Source of the DNA: Pricia antarctica
GTDB taxonomy: Bacteria > Bacteroidota > Bacteroidia > Flavobacteriales > Flavobacteriaceae
Direction: 5' to 3'
Assembly: GCF_900101815.1 (NCBI RefSeq)
Contig: NZ_FNAO01000005.1
Span: 1-64,000 of the forward strand
Length of the DNA stretch: 64,000 bases
The translations under genes were made by a program, and so were the position numbers. This document shows, one piece after another, positions 46,300-53,967 of the stretch. The first letter of the stretch is position 1, and each line of letters begins with the position of its first letter. Below the pieces are notes generated by a model. The model did not search any database and was not told the DNA's origin. It saw nothing but the letters and a program-made list of their open reading frames with translations.

Positions 46300-46380
46300 G
46301 CAATAGTGACCGAGGTATACTATAAAATAGTATGGATACTAGGAGCCTACCCCACGCTATTGCCAAAAAAATTAGGAATT

Positions 46381-46599
46381 ATGCATGGTTATGATGGTCA
46401 TTTCGGCGGAATGCACTATATCTGGTGGATTGTTTGGCTAATACTATTAGTTTGGATTTTCATCTTACCCTATAATATCCCCTTTCAAAAATCACAAAAG
46501 GATAGTCCATTAGACATATTAAAAAAGCGATATGCCCGGGGCGAAATTTCAAAGGACGAATATGAAGAAGCCAGGAAAACCTTAAATTCTGATAGATGA
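46381..46599 (+). CDS. Small membrane protein with SHOCT domain
   Basis: The protein has 72 residues from the ATG at 46381 (MHGYDGHFGGMHYIWW); a longer frame from 46306 begins with a sequence that looks untranslated. One transmembrane helix (WWIVWLILLVWIFILPY) is followed by a short linker and a C-terminal SHOCT motif, DILKKRYARGEISKDEYEEA. The histidine- and methionine-rich start next to a Met-rich lipoprotein suggests a metal-related pair. That is speculative. Confidence 0.7.
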   Translation: MHGYDGHFGGMHYIWWIVWLILLVWIFILPYNIPFQKSQKDSPLDILKKRYARGEISKDEYEEARKTLNSDR

Positions 46600-46632
46600 A
46601 AAACACAGGATATTAGTAAAGATAAAAATGGC

Positions 46633-46740
46633 CTAATCTTTGTCAAAATCAAAGAGTTCATAATTCGTATACAGACGAATAACTGCAGCCACGGACCATG
46701 CTTGGTGTATAAACCCTTTCCCCTCCTTAGGTTCGCGTCC
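46633..46740 (-). pseudogene. C-terminal fragment of a glycogen-debranching-type enzyme
   Basis: The minus strand reads GREPKEGKGFIHQAWSVAAV, then IRLYTNYELFDFDKD and a stop. QAWSVA followed by a leucine/isoleucine-rich helix is characteristic of the end of amylo-alpha-1,6-glucosidase and related alpha/alpha-barrel enzymes. Nothing upstream on this strand continues the protein, so only about 35 codons of a once 600-plus-residue gene remain. Confidence 0.5.
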
Positions 46741-46916
46741 AACAAAAATTTCAGAGGTACAATGCGCTGAAAGAGACCAGTAAAGATTTGGGTAATTCTG
46801 CCAAGCAAACGAGAGAAGGTATTGAGACCACCGTTAAAAAGGACTGGCAAATATTCAAGAATGGATCGGAAAAAGTAATTAAGAAGAATGAAAACAGATC
46901 AAAAACTAAAAACTGA
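46740..46916 (+). pseudogene. Tail of a helical stress protein (Sll1863-like)
   Basis: A frame without start codon reads QQKFQRYNALKETSKDLGNS, AKQTREGIETTVKKDWQIFK and NGSEKVIKKNENR, then stops inside the first BON gene. The heptad-like pattern and AKQTREGIE/W resemble the end of small coiled stress proteins found beside BON and Usp genes. Upstream the frame hits a stop at about 46728. The identification is tentative, but the coding character is clear. Confidence 0.4.
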
Positions 46917-47547
46917 TGTACTAGCGGAACTAGCATGGGAACCCAGAATCGATGAGACCCAAATTGGGGTCATTGTCGAAAATGGTGTGGTCACGCTTAC
47001 TGGCTTTGTAGATGATTTTTACAAAAAGGTAGCCGCCGAAAGAGCCGTCAAACGAGTCAAAGGGGTAAAAGCCATGGCTGGGGATATTGAAGTCAAATAT
47101 GGCGATGCGTTCAAAGAAACGGATAAAGAGGTCGCGAAAGCAATTGTGCGTCGTTTTGCATGGAACACCGTAATACCCTATGAAAAGATTGCCATTACCG
47201 TTCGGGATGGCTGGGTAGAACTATCGGGTGAAGTCGAATGGGCCTATCAAAAGGATGGCGCAAAACGGGTGGTAGAAAAAATGATGGGCGTAAAAGGAGT
47301 AATGAATAACATCGATATTGAACAAAAAGTAGTGCCCTCCGATATAAAAAACAGGATTATCGAAGCCTTTCATCGCGCTGCCGATATTGATGCCCAAAAC
47401 ATCGAGGTCGACACTGAAGGAAGTACAGTAAAATTATCTGGCACTGTTCATTCCATAGCTGAAAAAGAGGATGCCCAGAGAGCTGTTTTTCGCGCCACTG
47501 GAGTGACCAAGATTAGAAATGAACTTAAGGTAGCATTTAATTCCTAA
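46888..47547 (+). CDS. BON-domain protein, copy 1
   Basis: The protein has 219 residues with three BON domains in a row (about 4-70, 78-144 and 152-218). Each shows the pattern IxVxVxxGxVxLxGxV...A...V.GV..V.N. No signal peptide is evident (MKTDQKLKTDVLAELAWEP). BON domains bind lipid or other hydrophobic surfaces, and OsmY-like members are stress-induced. It is one of three closely similar copies here, with 49402 and 50299, and the most diverged of them. Confidence 0.9.
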   Translation: MKTDQKLKTDVLAELAWEPRIDETQIGVIVENGVVTLTGFVDDFYKKVAAERAVKRVKGVKAMAGDIEVKYGDAFKETDKEVAKAIVRRFAWNTVIPYEKIAITVRDGWVELSGEVEWAYQKDGAKRVVEKMMGVKGVMNNIDIEQKVVPSDIKNRIIEAFHRAADIDAQNIEVDTEGSTVKLSGTVHSIAEKEDAQRAVFRATGVTKIRNELKVAFNS

Positions 47548-48183
47548 GGGACTATCACTTCCATTGTCTTTAATAGTCGTTTGACTTCCCTATCATCCAC
47601 CTGTTCAAAATTCTCATAAAATTGACCTACGGCCTGGAAATTTGCCCGCGTCAGCAGACAAACTATTTCATCAATAAAGGGAGAATCCTGTAATTTTTGT
47701 ATAGCAATTGGAGGCGCAACGGGTACCGCCACCACAATTTTTTTAGGCTTCTCGTCTGAAAGCATCTGTATTGTAGACAATATGGTATTGCCCGTTGCAA
47801 TGCCGTCATCGATAACGATCAAGATTTTATCCTTGAGTGGGGTTGGCTTGCGCCCCCCCATAATATTCCCGATACCTTTTTTGCAACAATTGCCTGATTC
47901 TGATGGTTTCTTTATCAATATATGCAGAAGAGACCTCCCTAGCGGCATCACTTAAAATGCGGCTTTTTAGAGTTGCCGCTCCGATAGCAAATTCTTGGTG
48001 TATAGGATGTCCTATTTTTTTGGAAAGTATAATTTCTAGGGGTAATTTTAGTGCCTTTGATACAATGTATCCCAAAGGAACACCCCCTCTTGGAACGGCC
48101 AAAACTATGCCTTTGGCATTTTTATATTTTGCCAGTTTAAGGGCAAGCAACTTACCGGCTTCATTTCTATCTTTGAGTTTCAT
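47544..48183 (-). pseudogene. Phosphoribosyltransferase-like gene with a frameshift at a G7 run
   Basis: The 5' part (48183 down) reads MKLKDRNEAGKLLALKLAKY, VLAVPRGGVPLGYIV, KKIGHPIHQEFAIGA and RYREYYGG. The 3' part in another frame continues RKPTPLKDKILIVIDDGIAT and GNTILSTIQML, the PRPP-binding loop. Together they give a usual ~210-residue predicted phosphoribosyltransferase. The switch falls at a run of seven G on the coding strand (seven C at 47863-47869); six would restore the frame. This could be a true mutation, a slippage switch or a base-calling error. Confidence 0.8.
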
Positions 48184-48412
48184 TTTTGTTTTTATTTAAT
48201 GACCCGTTAAACCAATCCGTCGATAACCTGGCAATTTCTTCCAACTTTCCAGGTTCCGAAAATAAATGGGTGGCACCTTTAATGATTTTCATTTCTTTTC
48301 TACTCCCTAGTTGGATATATGCTTTCCTGTTGAGTTCAACAACAACAGCATCATCGCCCCCGACTAGCAAAAGTGTAGGTACTTTTACATTATGCAGGAT
48401 TGGCATGGGCAA
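48167..48412 (-). pseudogene. Alpha/beta hydrolase, C-terminal fragment
   Basis: The 81 residues read VKVPTLLLVGGDDAVVVELN, then MKIIKGATHLFSEPGKLEEI and DWFNGSL, the last strand, Asp and His region of dienelactone-hydrolase-like alpha/beta hydrolases. The first two thirds, including the nucleophile serine, are missing. It overlaps the start of the phosphoribosyltransferase by 17 bases. In many bacteria these two genes are neighbours or fused, so this is a decayed partner. Confidence 0.7.
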
Positions 48413-48511
48413 ATGGTATCAATCCTTTTTGATGGTCAGCGATTCATAATCGTTTTTTTAATTGCAAGTCTAGAACGGGAATATTGATTTCCGTATACTT
48501 CAAGGTCGTGC

Positions 48512-48877
48512 TCATAATTTTATAATATCGCTTGGGGTTTTGACCAATATGGTTTTGCTTCCCCGCATGGCAATGGGTTCCTTAATCAATTGTGGATTCT
48601 TCCGCAAAATTTTTATCCAGTCATCATCCAAGAGAACTGGATGTCCAAAATGTGCTTTAAAATCGGGGTGATCTTGATTGGCCAATTCACTAATAGGGAT
48701 CTGAAGGCTACTAGCAATTTCTTCCAGTTGAGTTCCGGTAAAGGGTGTCTTAAAAATATCAACATCCCGAATGGGAAAGCCTTCCGCCTTTGCATAGGCT
48801 AATGTTTTCTTGGCGATGTTTGAATTCGGATTATAAAATAAAATAACTTCCCGGTTCGATGTCGCTATTTCTCCCAT
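48512..48877 (-). CDS. ArsC/Spx-fold protein lacking the catalytic cysteine
   Basis: The protein has about 121 residues from the ATG at 48877 (MGEIATSNREVILFYNP); upstream in-frame residues look non-coding. The fold is that of the ArsC/Spx/YffB thioredoxin-like group: FYNPNSNIAKKTLAYAKAEG at the start, PFTGTQLEEIASSL, and HPVLLDDDWIKI and RGSKTILVKTPSDI at the end. The usual CxxC or single cysteine at the active site is replaced here by NPNSN, so redox or arsenate reduction is unlikely. It lies in a minus-strand group expected to start at the promoter near 49130. Confidence 0.65.
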   Translation of the reverse strand: MGEIATSNREVILFYNPNSNIAKKTLAYAKAEGFPIRDVDIFKTPFTGTQLEEIASSLQIPISELANQDHPDFKAHFGHPVLLDDDWIKILRKNPQLIKEPIAMRGSKTILVKTPSDIIKL

Positions 48878-48944
48878 GATGTTCGTACATAAAATTGTTT
48901 CAAGACAAGTACTTGCCATTCCTATTACTAATTGCACTATTGGC

Positions 48945-49100
48945 TCAGGTTTCAAAACTAAGGGATTCATATTCTCCTCCCTTTAATGCCATGAGATTTA
49001 CAAGTGTGTCAGAAACCTGTAGAACAAACACCTTAGATAGCTTTCCATATTTTATGGTATTTCTCATCAATTCGGATAATAGGATATGAATTCTTATGTA
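48945..49100 (-). pseudogene. Histidine-kinase ATPase-domain fragment
   Basis: The minus-strand frame reads HLYIRIHILLSELMRNTIKY, GKLSKVFVLQVSDTLVNLMA and LKGGEYESLSFET. This matches the N-box region of NarL-type sensor kinases (ELxxNTIKYxxASKVxVxL...). The helices before it and the G-box after it are absent. It is a fragment of at most 50 codons. Confidence 0.4.
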
Positions 49101-49141
49101 AAGGTGAACATTGAAATACACAGATAAAATGATGTAGGTCA
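49099..49141 (-). promoter_or_regulatory. CRP/FNR-type site, leftward
   Basis: Read on the minus strand, TGACCTACATCATTTT occupies 49141 down to 49126, and CACCTTTA (49106-49099) stands at the -7 position. It is the mirror image of the site at 49320, with 17 bases shared exactly. It would serve the decayed leftward group (kinase fragment, ArsC-like, hydrolase, phosphoribosyltransferase). Confidence 0.55.
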
Positions 49142-49319
49142 TTCCCATGAAAATGCTTATGGTTCGGCAGATTGATTTTTAAACTATTCTGAAAGAAGTC
49201 GAATAATGATTACATGCTATACCATGCTTGCATAAATTGTTTTTTCAGCGGAATCACATTCCTGAATATTGTGTATTTCCAACTTTTCTTTCATTTCTAG
49301 TGTTAAATTCATGGCCCAC
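49142..49319. other. Spacer between two outward-facing promoters
   Basis: About 180 bases lie between the mirrored sites. A 31-codon minus-strand frame (49217-49312, starting MNLTLEMKEKLEIHNIQECD) is the only reading frame with a coding look; it may be a small gene or a leftover. No other signal was seen. Confidence 0.3.
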
Positions 49320-49362
49320 TGACCTACATCATTTTAAAAGCTCTAAGAGCTGGGTAATTTTC
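49320..49362 (+). promoter_or_regulatory. CRP/FNR-type site before the second BON gene
   Basis: TGACCTACATCATTTT (49320-49335) is a TGA-N6-TCA site, and TAATTTTC (49355-49362) follows as the -7 box, 23 bases after the TCA. The BON gene starts at 49402. Confidence 0.6.
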
Positions 49363-49401
49363 GGTATTATAAAATATGGTTCAACGTAAAATTATTACAT
49401 C

Positions 49402-50070
49402 ATGAAAACAGATTCAAAGATCAAACAAGATGTACAGGATGAATTGGCCTGGCAACCCGGAATCGACGAGAGCAAAATTGGGGTAACGGTCGATAAAGGG
49501 GTCGTGACCCTTTCCGGTTCTGTAGACAGCTATACTAAAAAAATGGCCGCCGAAAAAGCGGCGAAAAGTGTACATGGCGTAAAAGCAGTCGCCGAAGATA
49601 TTGAAGTCGTTTATGGTACTTCGTTCCGAAAAAACGATACGGATATCGCCAAAGCGGCAGTTAATGCCCTAAAATGGAATATGACGGTACCCGACGACAA
49701 GATAATGATTAAAGTGGAAGATGGCTGGGTATACCTTACCGGCGAACTTACTTGGGAATACCAAAAAAATGCCGCCAAAAATGCTTTACAGCACTTAACC
49801 GGTGTACGCGGGGTAGCCAATAACATTACCTTAAAATCTACTATTGTACCAACAGACATCAAGAGCAGGATTACCAAGGCTTTTGAACGTACCGCCGACT
49901 TCGATGCGAACCACATCAAGGTAGAGGTCTTTGGCCATACGGTAAAACTCACCGGTACCGTACGTTCCATTAAAGAAAAGAACGATGCCCGTTGGGCCGC
50001 CTATAACGCGCCCGGGGTTACCGAGGTAAAAAATGAACTGAAAGTTCAATACTATACCGAGTATGCATAA
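49402..50070 (+). CDS. BON-domain protein, copy 2
   Basis: The protein has 222 residues with three BON domains. The opening MKTDSKIKQDVQDELAWQPG is nearly the same as in copy 3 at 50299, and the whole protein aligns without gaps of note. The copies appear to be recent tandem duplicates. As with the others, no signal peptide is visible, so a cytoplasmic or membrane-peripheral stress role is likely. It is preceded by a CRP/FNR-type promoter and closed by a strong terminator. Confidence 0.92.
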   Translation: MKTDSKIKQDVQDELAWQPGIDESKIGVTVDKGVVTLSGSVDSYTKKMAAEKAAKSVHGVKAVAEDIEVVYGTSFRKNDTDIAKAAVNALKWNMTVPDDKIMIKVEDGWVYLTGELTWEYQKNAAKNALQHLTGVRGVANNITLKSTIVPTDIKSRITKAFERTADFDANHIKVEVFGHTVKLTGTVRSIKEKNDARWAAYNAPGVTEVKNELKVQYYTEYA

Positions 50071-50110
50071 GACATAGTTCAGAAGTAACTGGTAATTCGG
50101 TTCTATTGGG

Positions 50111-50147
50111 TATCGGCCCTAAATTGTCTAGTAGCCTAGGGCCGATA
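50111..50147 (+). terminator. Strong hairpin terminator after BON copy 2
   Basis: TATCGGCCCTA (50111-50121) and TAGGGCCGATA (50137-50147) form a perfect 11-base stem around a 15-base loop, followed by TTAAATATTTCT. It lies 40 bases after the stop codon. Confidence 0.85.
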
Positions 50148-50219
50148 TTAAATATTTCTATTTCAAAGGAGTTGGATTAAGAAAAAATATGAACATCTAT
50201 TGCTAAGATAAGTAAATGC

Positions 50220-50262
50220 TGATTTACACCTTTTTAGATTCTTACTGAACCGTATAAATTTA
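50220..50262 (+). promoter_or_regulatory. CRP/FNR-type site before the third BON gene
   Basis: TGATTTACACCT (50220-50231) followed by TTTTAG resembles the shared TGA-N6-TCATTTT site with a changed right half. TAAATTTA (50255-50262) stands at the -7 position at the same spacing. The gene starts at 50299. Confidence 0.5.
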
Positions 50263-50298
50263 GCCCACTAATTTAATGGTTAACATAATTAGAATATC

Positions 50299-50970
50299 AT
50301 GAAAACAGATGCAGAAATTAAACAGGATGTACAGGATGAGTTGGCTTGGGAACCTAGTATCGACGAAACACAAATAGGTGTTACGGTAAGGGACGGCATC
50401 GTAACACTTTCAGGTGTAGTCGACAACTATGCGAAAAAAATGGCTGCTGAAAAAGCGGCAAAAAGCGTTAAAGGTGTAAAGGCCGTAGCCGAAGATATTG
50501 TTGTTCAATATGGTATTCGCGATAAAAAGACCGATGCGGAAATAGCCAAAGCGGCTTTGGATGCTTTGAGATGGAACGCATCAATACCTAACGACACAGT
50601 AATGATCAAAGTTGAGGAGGGTTGGGTCTATCTTTCAGGCGAACTTCAATGGGAGTATCAAAAAGAAGCGGCAAGAAATGCATTACTTGATTTAACGGGC
50701 GTAAAAGGCGTTGTGAACAGTATTGCATTAAAGCAGACCATAAAACCCGTCGAAATACATGACAGGATTGCAAAAGCCTTTGAACGCTCAGCAGACCTTG
50801 ATGCCAATAAAATAAGCATTCAGGTTGACGGGCATACCATTACGTTGACGGGCACCGTTCATTCCATTAAAGAAAAAGAAGATGCCCGAAGGGCAGCGTT
50901 CAATTCTCCTGGTGTTGTGGAAGTAAAAAACAATTTAAGGGTAGATTTTTATTCGGAATATGCTGAATAA
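50299..50970 (+). CDS. BON-domain protein, copy 3
   Basis: The protein has 223 residues with three BON domains, very similar to copy 2 (MKTDAEIKQDVQDELAWEPS; KMAAEKAAKSVKGVKAVAED; WEYQKEAARNALLDLTGVKG). The final YSEYAE parallels YTEYA of copy 2. Having its own promoter and terminator-separated neighbour suggests that the whole transcription unit was duplicated. What lies downstream is a dead PEP synthase gene. Confidence 0.92.
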   Translation: MKTDAEIKQDVQDELAWEPSIDETQIGVTVRDGIVTLSGVVDNYAKKMAAEKAAKSVKGVKAVAEDIVVQYGIRDKKTDAEIAKAALDALRWNASIPNDTVMIKVEEGWVYLSGELQWEYQKEAARNALLDLTGVKGVVNSIALKQTIKPVEIHDRIAKAFERSADLDANKISIQVDGHTITLTGTVHSIKEKEDARRAAFNSPGVVEVKNNLRVDFYSEYAE

Positions 50971-50989
50971 AAAGGAATTTTAACCTGTT

Positions 50990-51610
50990 GAATCCAACCC
51001 TATAATCGGGTTCAGGGGCGCATCCCGTTAGTATCATCCCAACTATCAAGAAGCTTTTGAGTGGAGTGCATGGCCATGAAAATGGTTCGTGAAGATATAG
51101 GCTTCACTAACGTAAAAATTATGATCCCCTTCTGCCGTACCCTGAAGGAAGCCGAAAAAGTGGTAAACCTGCATTGAATGATGAAAAACGGATTGAAACG
51201 GGGCGAAAATGGCCTTGAACTTTACATGATGACCGAGATACCGAACAATGTAAAATTGGCAGAGGAGTTTGCAAAGTTCTTCGATGGATTTTCCATTGGT
51301 TCCAACGATCTGAAACAATTGACCTTGGGCGTTGATACAGACTGCGAATTGCTGAGTGCTATTCGATAACAAGGAACCTGGAGTAAAAAAAATGATTTCA
51401 TAGGTCATCGCTTCGGCTCATAAGACCCATTCAATAATAGGGTTATGCGGGCTAGCCCCGAGCGATTATCCTGTGTTTGCCCAGTTTTTGGTCGAGCTTG
51501 GGATCAATTCGACTTCCTTTAATCCCGACGCTTTGATTTCAGGTATCGAAAATATAAACAAAGCCGAAGAAAGCAAGGTAAGCTTTGGAATGGCGGAAAG
51601 CAGTAATTGA
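50990..51610 (+). pseudogene. Phosphoenolpyruvate synthase, C-terminal remains
   Basis: The reading frame gives ESNPIIGFRGASR, a stop, YHPNYQEAFEW and MKMVREDIGFTNVKIMIPFC, then [20 protein letters not shown] and [19 protein letters not shown]. After more shifts it gives IIGLCGLAPSDYPVFAQFLV, ELGINSTSFNPDALI and a final stop at 51610. These are the conserved last ~200 residues of PpsA, including the SNDLTQ region, with at least two stops and one or more frameshifts. About 600 N-terminal residues are gone. Confidence 0.88.
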
Positions 51611-51641
51611 AGATTATTATAGCAACGACCTTTTTAAACCC

Positions 51642-52101
51642 ATGCCCAAAAACAGCGCAGGCATTCTACTATATCGCTTTATCGCAAAAATATGGAAGTA
51701 TTATCGGTGCATCCCGGTGGACCGTATTGGGTAAAAAAAGAGGTGGGTGCCTGGTCCATTCCCAAAGGGAGATTGAACCTCATGCGAACCTCTTGCAAGC
51801 CGCCATACGGGAAACTCAAGAGGAAACCGGAATAAAGGCACAAGGCAGATTTATTCCCTTAACTTTCCTAAAGCAAAAAAGCGGAAAAGTCATACATGCT
51901 GGGGCGCTACGGGGAACTTTCGATACTTCGAAAATCAAAAGCAATACTTTTGAAATGGAATGGCCACCCAGATCCTGTAATAAAAAAGTGTTTCCAGAAA
52001 TCGATAAAGCGACTTGGCTCAGCATCGCAGAGGCGCAGATAAAAATTGTTCCCGGTCAACAGCCCTTCCTTATCGAATTGGAAAAACTTGTAAATGGTTA
52101 G
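51642..52101 (+). pseudogene. Nudix hydrolase with two frameshifts
   Basis: Three frames together give one protein: MPKNSAGILLYRFIAK from the ATG at 51642, then MEVLSVHPGGPYWVKKEVGA and WSIPKG in a second frame (shift near 51690), then IEPHANLLQAAIRETQEETG in a third (shift near 51775). It ends ATWLSIAEAQIKIVPGQQPF. The Nudix box (G-x5-E-x7-REUxEE) is recognisable but split by the second shift. The reconstructed length of about 150 residues is normal for the family. It starts 31 bases after the dead ppsA. Confidence 0.85.
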
Positions 52102-52222
52102 CAATGGGTATAGGAATAACAGATCTTACATCAAAATATGAAGACTACAATTATTTAAGCTCCCCCTCTTTCCTCAAAAATTTTTAAGCCTCATTAGTGA
52201 AACCCCATAGTCAAAGGAAGGA

Positions 52223-52265
52223 TGATTTATATCATTTTTAATGTCAGGGGTACATACGTCCTTTG
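52223..52265 (+). promoter_or_regulatory. CRP/FNR-type site before gpmA
   Basis: TGATTTATATCA (52223-52234) is a near-perfect dyad (ATGAT TTAT ATCAT) followed by TTTTTAA. GTCCTTTG (52258-52265) stands at the -7 position, and the ATG of gpmA is at 52286. Confidence 0.6.
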
Positions 52266-52285
52266 TGCTAATAAATTTATGAAAA

Positions 52286-52975
52286 ATGGGGAAACTGATA
52301 CTTGTGCGACATGGCAAAAGTCTATGGAACGTAGAAAATATCTTTACGGGTTGGACGGATGTTGACCTTGCCCCCGAAGGAACAGCTGAAGCCAAAAAGG
52401 CCGGGGAACTTCTAAGGAAAAACAAAATAGTGGTTGACATTTGTTTCTCTTCCTATTTAAAAAGGGCCATACGAACCAATTGGATTATGTTGGATACTTC
52501 AGACATGATGCATATCGATTGCCTCTATAGCTGGCGGTTGAACGAAAGACATTATGGAGCTTGGCAAGGTCGGAACAAAGACGAAGTAAAGAAGGAAGTT
52601 GGGGAAGAAATGTTCTGGAAAATCCGTCGAGGTTACGATACTCCCCCACCCGTTCTAACTACAGATGATAGGCGACATCCCAAATTCGATACAAAATATA
52701 ATCAGCTTGACCCTGCCATTCTGCCTGTTAGCGAATCTTTGAAAGACACCCGAAAAAGAGCCGTAGAATATTTTTTTGAATGTATAGCTCCTCAACTGGT
52801 AAAAGGTAGAATTGTAGTGGTCACGGCGCACGGAAATTCCATCCGGGCACTTAAGGCACAAATCGAAGATATTCCTCCAACAAAGATTTCTAAAATAGAA
52901 GTACCCACAGGAGCCCCTTATGTTTATGAATTTGACGATAATTTGAATTTAACCCAACACTATCATTTAGAATAG
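52286..52975 (+). CDS. gpmA: 2,3-bisphosphoglycerate-dependent phosphoglycerate mutase
   Basis: The protein has 229 residues of the histidine phosphatase superfamily. The phosphohistidine loop is LVRHGKSLWN (His at about 9), with the second histidine in VTAHGNSIRAL, plus ERHYGAWQG. It interconverts 3- and 2-phosphoglycerate in glycolysis and gluconeogenesis. It is the first of four genes for lower and upper glycolysis in a row (gpmA, pfkB-type kinase, class I aldolase, glucokinase). Confidence 0.95.
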   Translation: MGKLILVRHGKSLWNVENIFTGWTDVDLAPEGTAEAKKAGELLRKNKIVVDICFSSYLKRAIRTNWIMLDTSDMMHIDCLYSWRLNERHYGAWQGRNKDEVKKEVGEEMFWKIRRGYDTPPPVLTTDDRRHPKFDTKYNQLDPAILPVSESLKDTRKRAVEYFFECIAPQLVKGRIVVVTAHGNSIRALKAQIEDIPPTKISKIEVPTGAPYVYEFDDNLNLTQHYHLE

Positions 52976-52996
52976 CTCAATTAAAAAACCTTTCCG

Positions 52997-53956
52997 ATGC
53001 ATATGAGAGTAATTACACTTACCGTAAATCCCGTAATTGACAAGAGTGTTTCCGTGGCGGGCATTAGTCCAAATACCAAACTACGCTGTTCCGCACCAAC
53101 CTACAATCCGGGAGGCGGGGGTATCAATGTTTCCCGTGCCCTAAAAAAACTGGGCAGTGATTCACTTTGTATGTATTTGGCAGGAGGCCCCACGGGGCAT
53201 CATCTCAAACAGCTTTTGGACCACGAAGGTGTTGAGCAGTTGGTAGTGCCTATAAAAGGTTGGACCCGTGACAACCTTGCAGTTACCGACACAAGCAACA
53301 ATCAACAATATCGTTTTGGAATGCCAGGCCCCCATGTTGAAAAAGAGGAATGGGAAGCTATACTGAAACAGTTGGAGCAATATCTTAAGGAAAGCGATTA
53401 TCTAGTGGCCAGTGGAAAATTATCTCCCGGAATGCCCAACGATTTTTATACGCAAGTGGCAGCAATTGCCCAAACAAAAAAGGCACGATTTGTTTTAGAT
53501 ACATCGGGAGAGGCTCTGATACAGGCCTCGAAATCAAATATTTATATCATGAAGCCGAACTTAGGCGAACTAAGCACATTAAGCGGAATCGATTCCATTT
53601 CGGCCTTGGAACTCGAATCTATTGCCAAAAAGTTTATGGACGGACATGATTGCGAGACCTTAGTTGTTTCATTAGGGGCGAAAGGGGCACTATTGGCCAC
53701 AAAGTACGAAATGGAACATGTTCCAACACCTACCGTACTTCAAAAAAGCACCATCGGGGCGGGTGATAGTATGGTGGCGGGCATGATAGTGAGTCTACTT
53801 CAAGGCAAAACGTTTAGCGATATGGTAAAATATGGGGTTGCCTGTGGTGCCGCGGCCACTATGCATGAGGGTACACAATTGTGCAATAAGGATGATGCCG
53901 ATAAACTATATGAATGGATAAAACGACAAAAAAACATTCCCGTAAAATCAATTTAA
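52997..53956 (+). CDS. pfkB: PfkB-family phosphofructokinase
   Basis: The protein has 319 residues (start at 52997 or at the ATG two codons on). It is a ribokinase-family hexose kinase with the N-terminal [32 protein letters not shown] and the C-terminal ATP/anion-hole motif [14 protein letters not shown]. This form is typical of phosphofructokinase 2 and 1-phosphofructokinase. It lies 21 bases after gpmA and 11 bases before the aldolase start used here, so it probably makes fructose 1,6-bisphosphate for that aldolase. Confidence 0.9.
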   Translation: MHMRVITLTVNPVIDKSVSVAGISPNTKLRCSAPTYNPGGGGINVSRALKKLGSDSLCMYLAGGPTGHHLKQLLDHEGVEQLVVPIKGWTRDNLAVTDTSNNQQYRFGMPGPHVEKEEWEAILKQLEQYLKESDYLVASGKLSPGMPNDFYTQVAAIAQTKKARFVLDTSGEALIQASKSNIYIMKPNLGELSTLSGIDSISALELESIAKKFMDGHDCETLVVSLGAKGALLATKYEMEHVPTPTVLQKSTIGAGDSMVAGMIVSLLQGKTFSDMVKYGVACGAAATMHEGTQLCNKDDADKLYEWIKRQKNIPVKSI

Positions 53957-53967
53957 TAGATAAGTAT

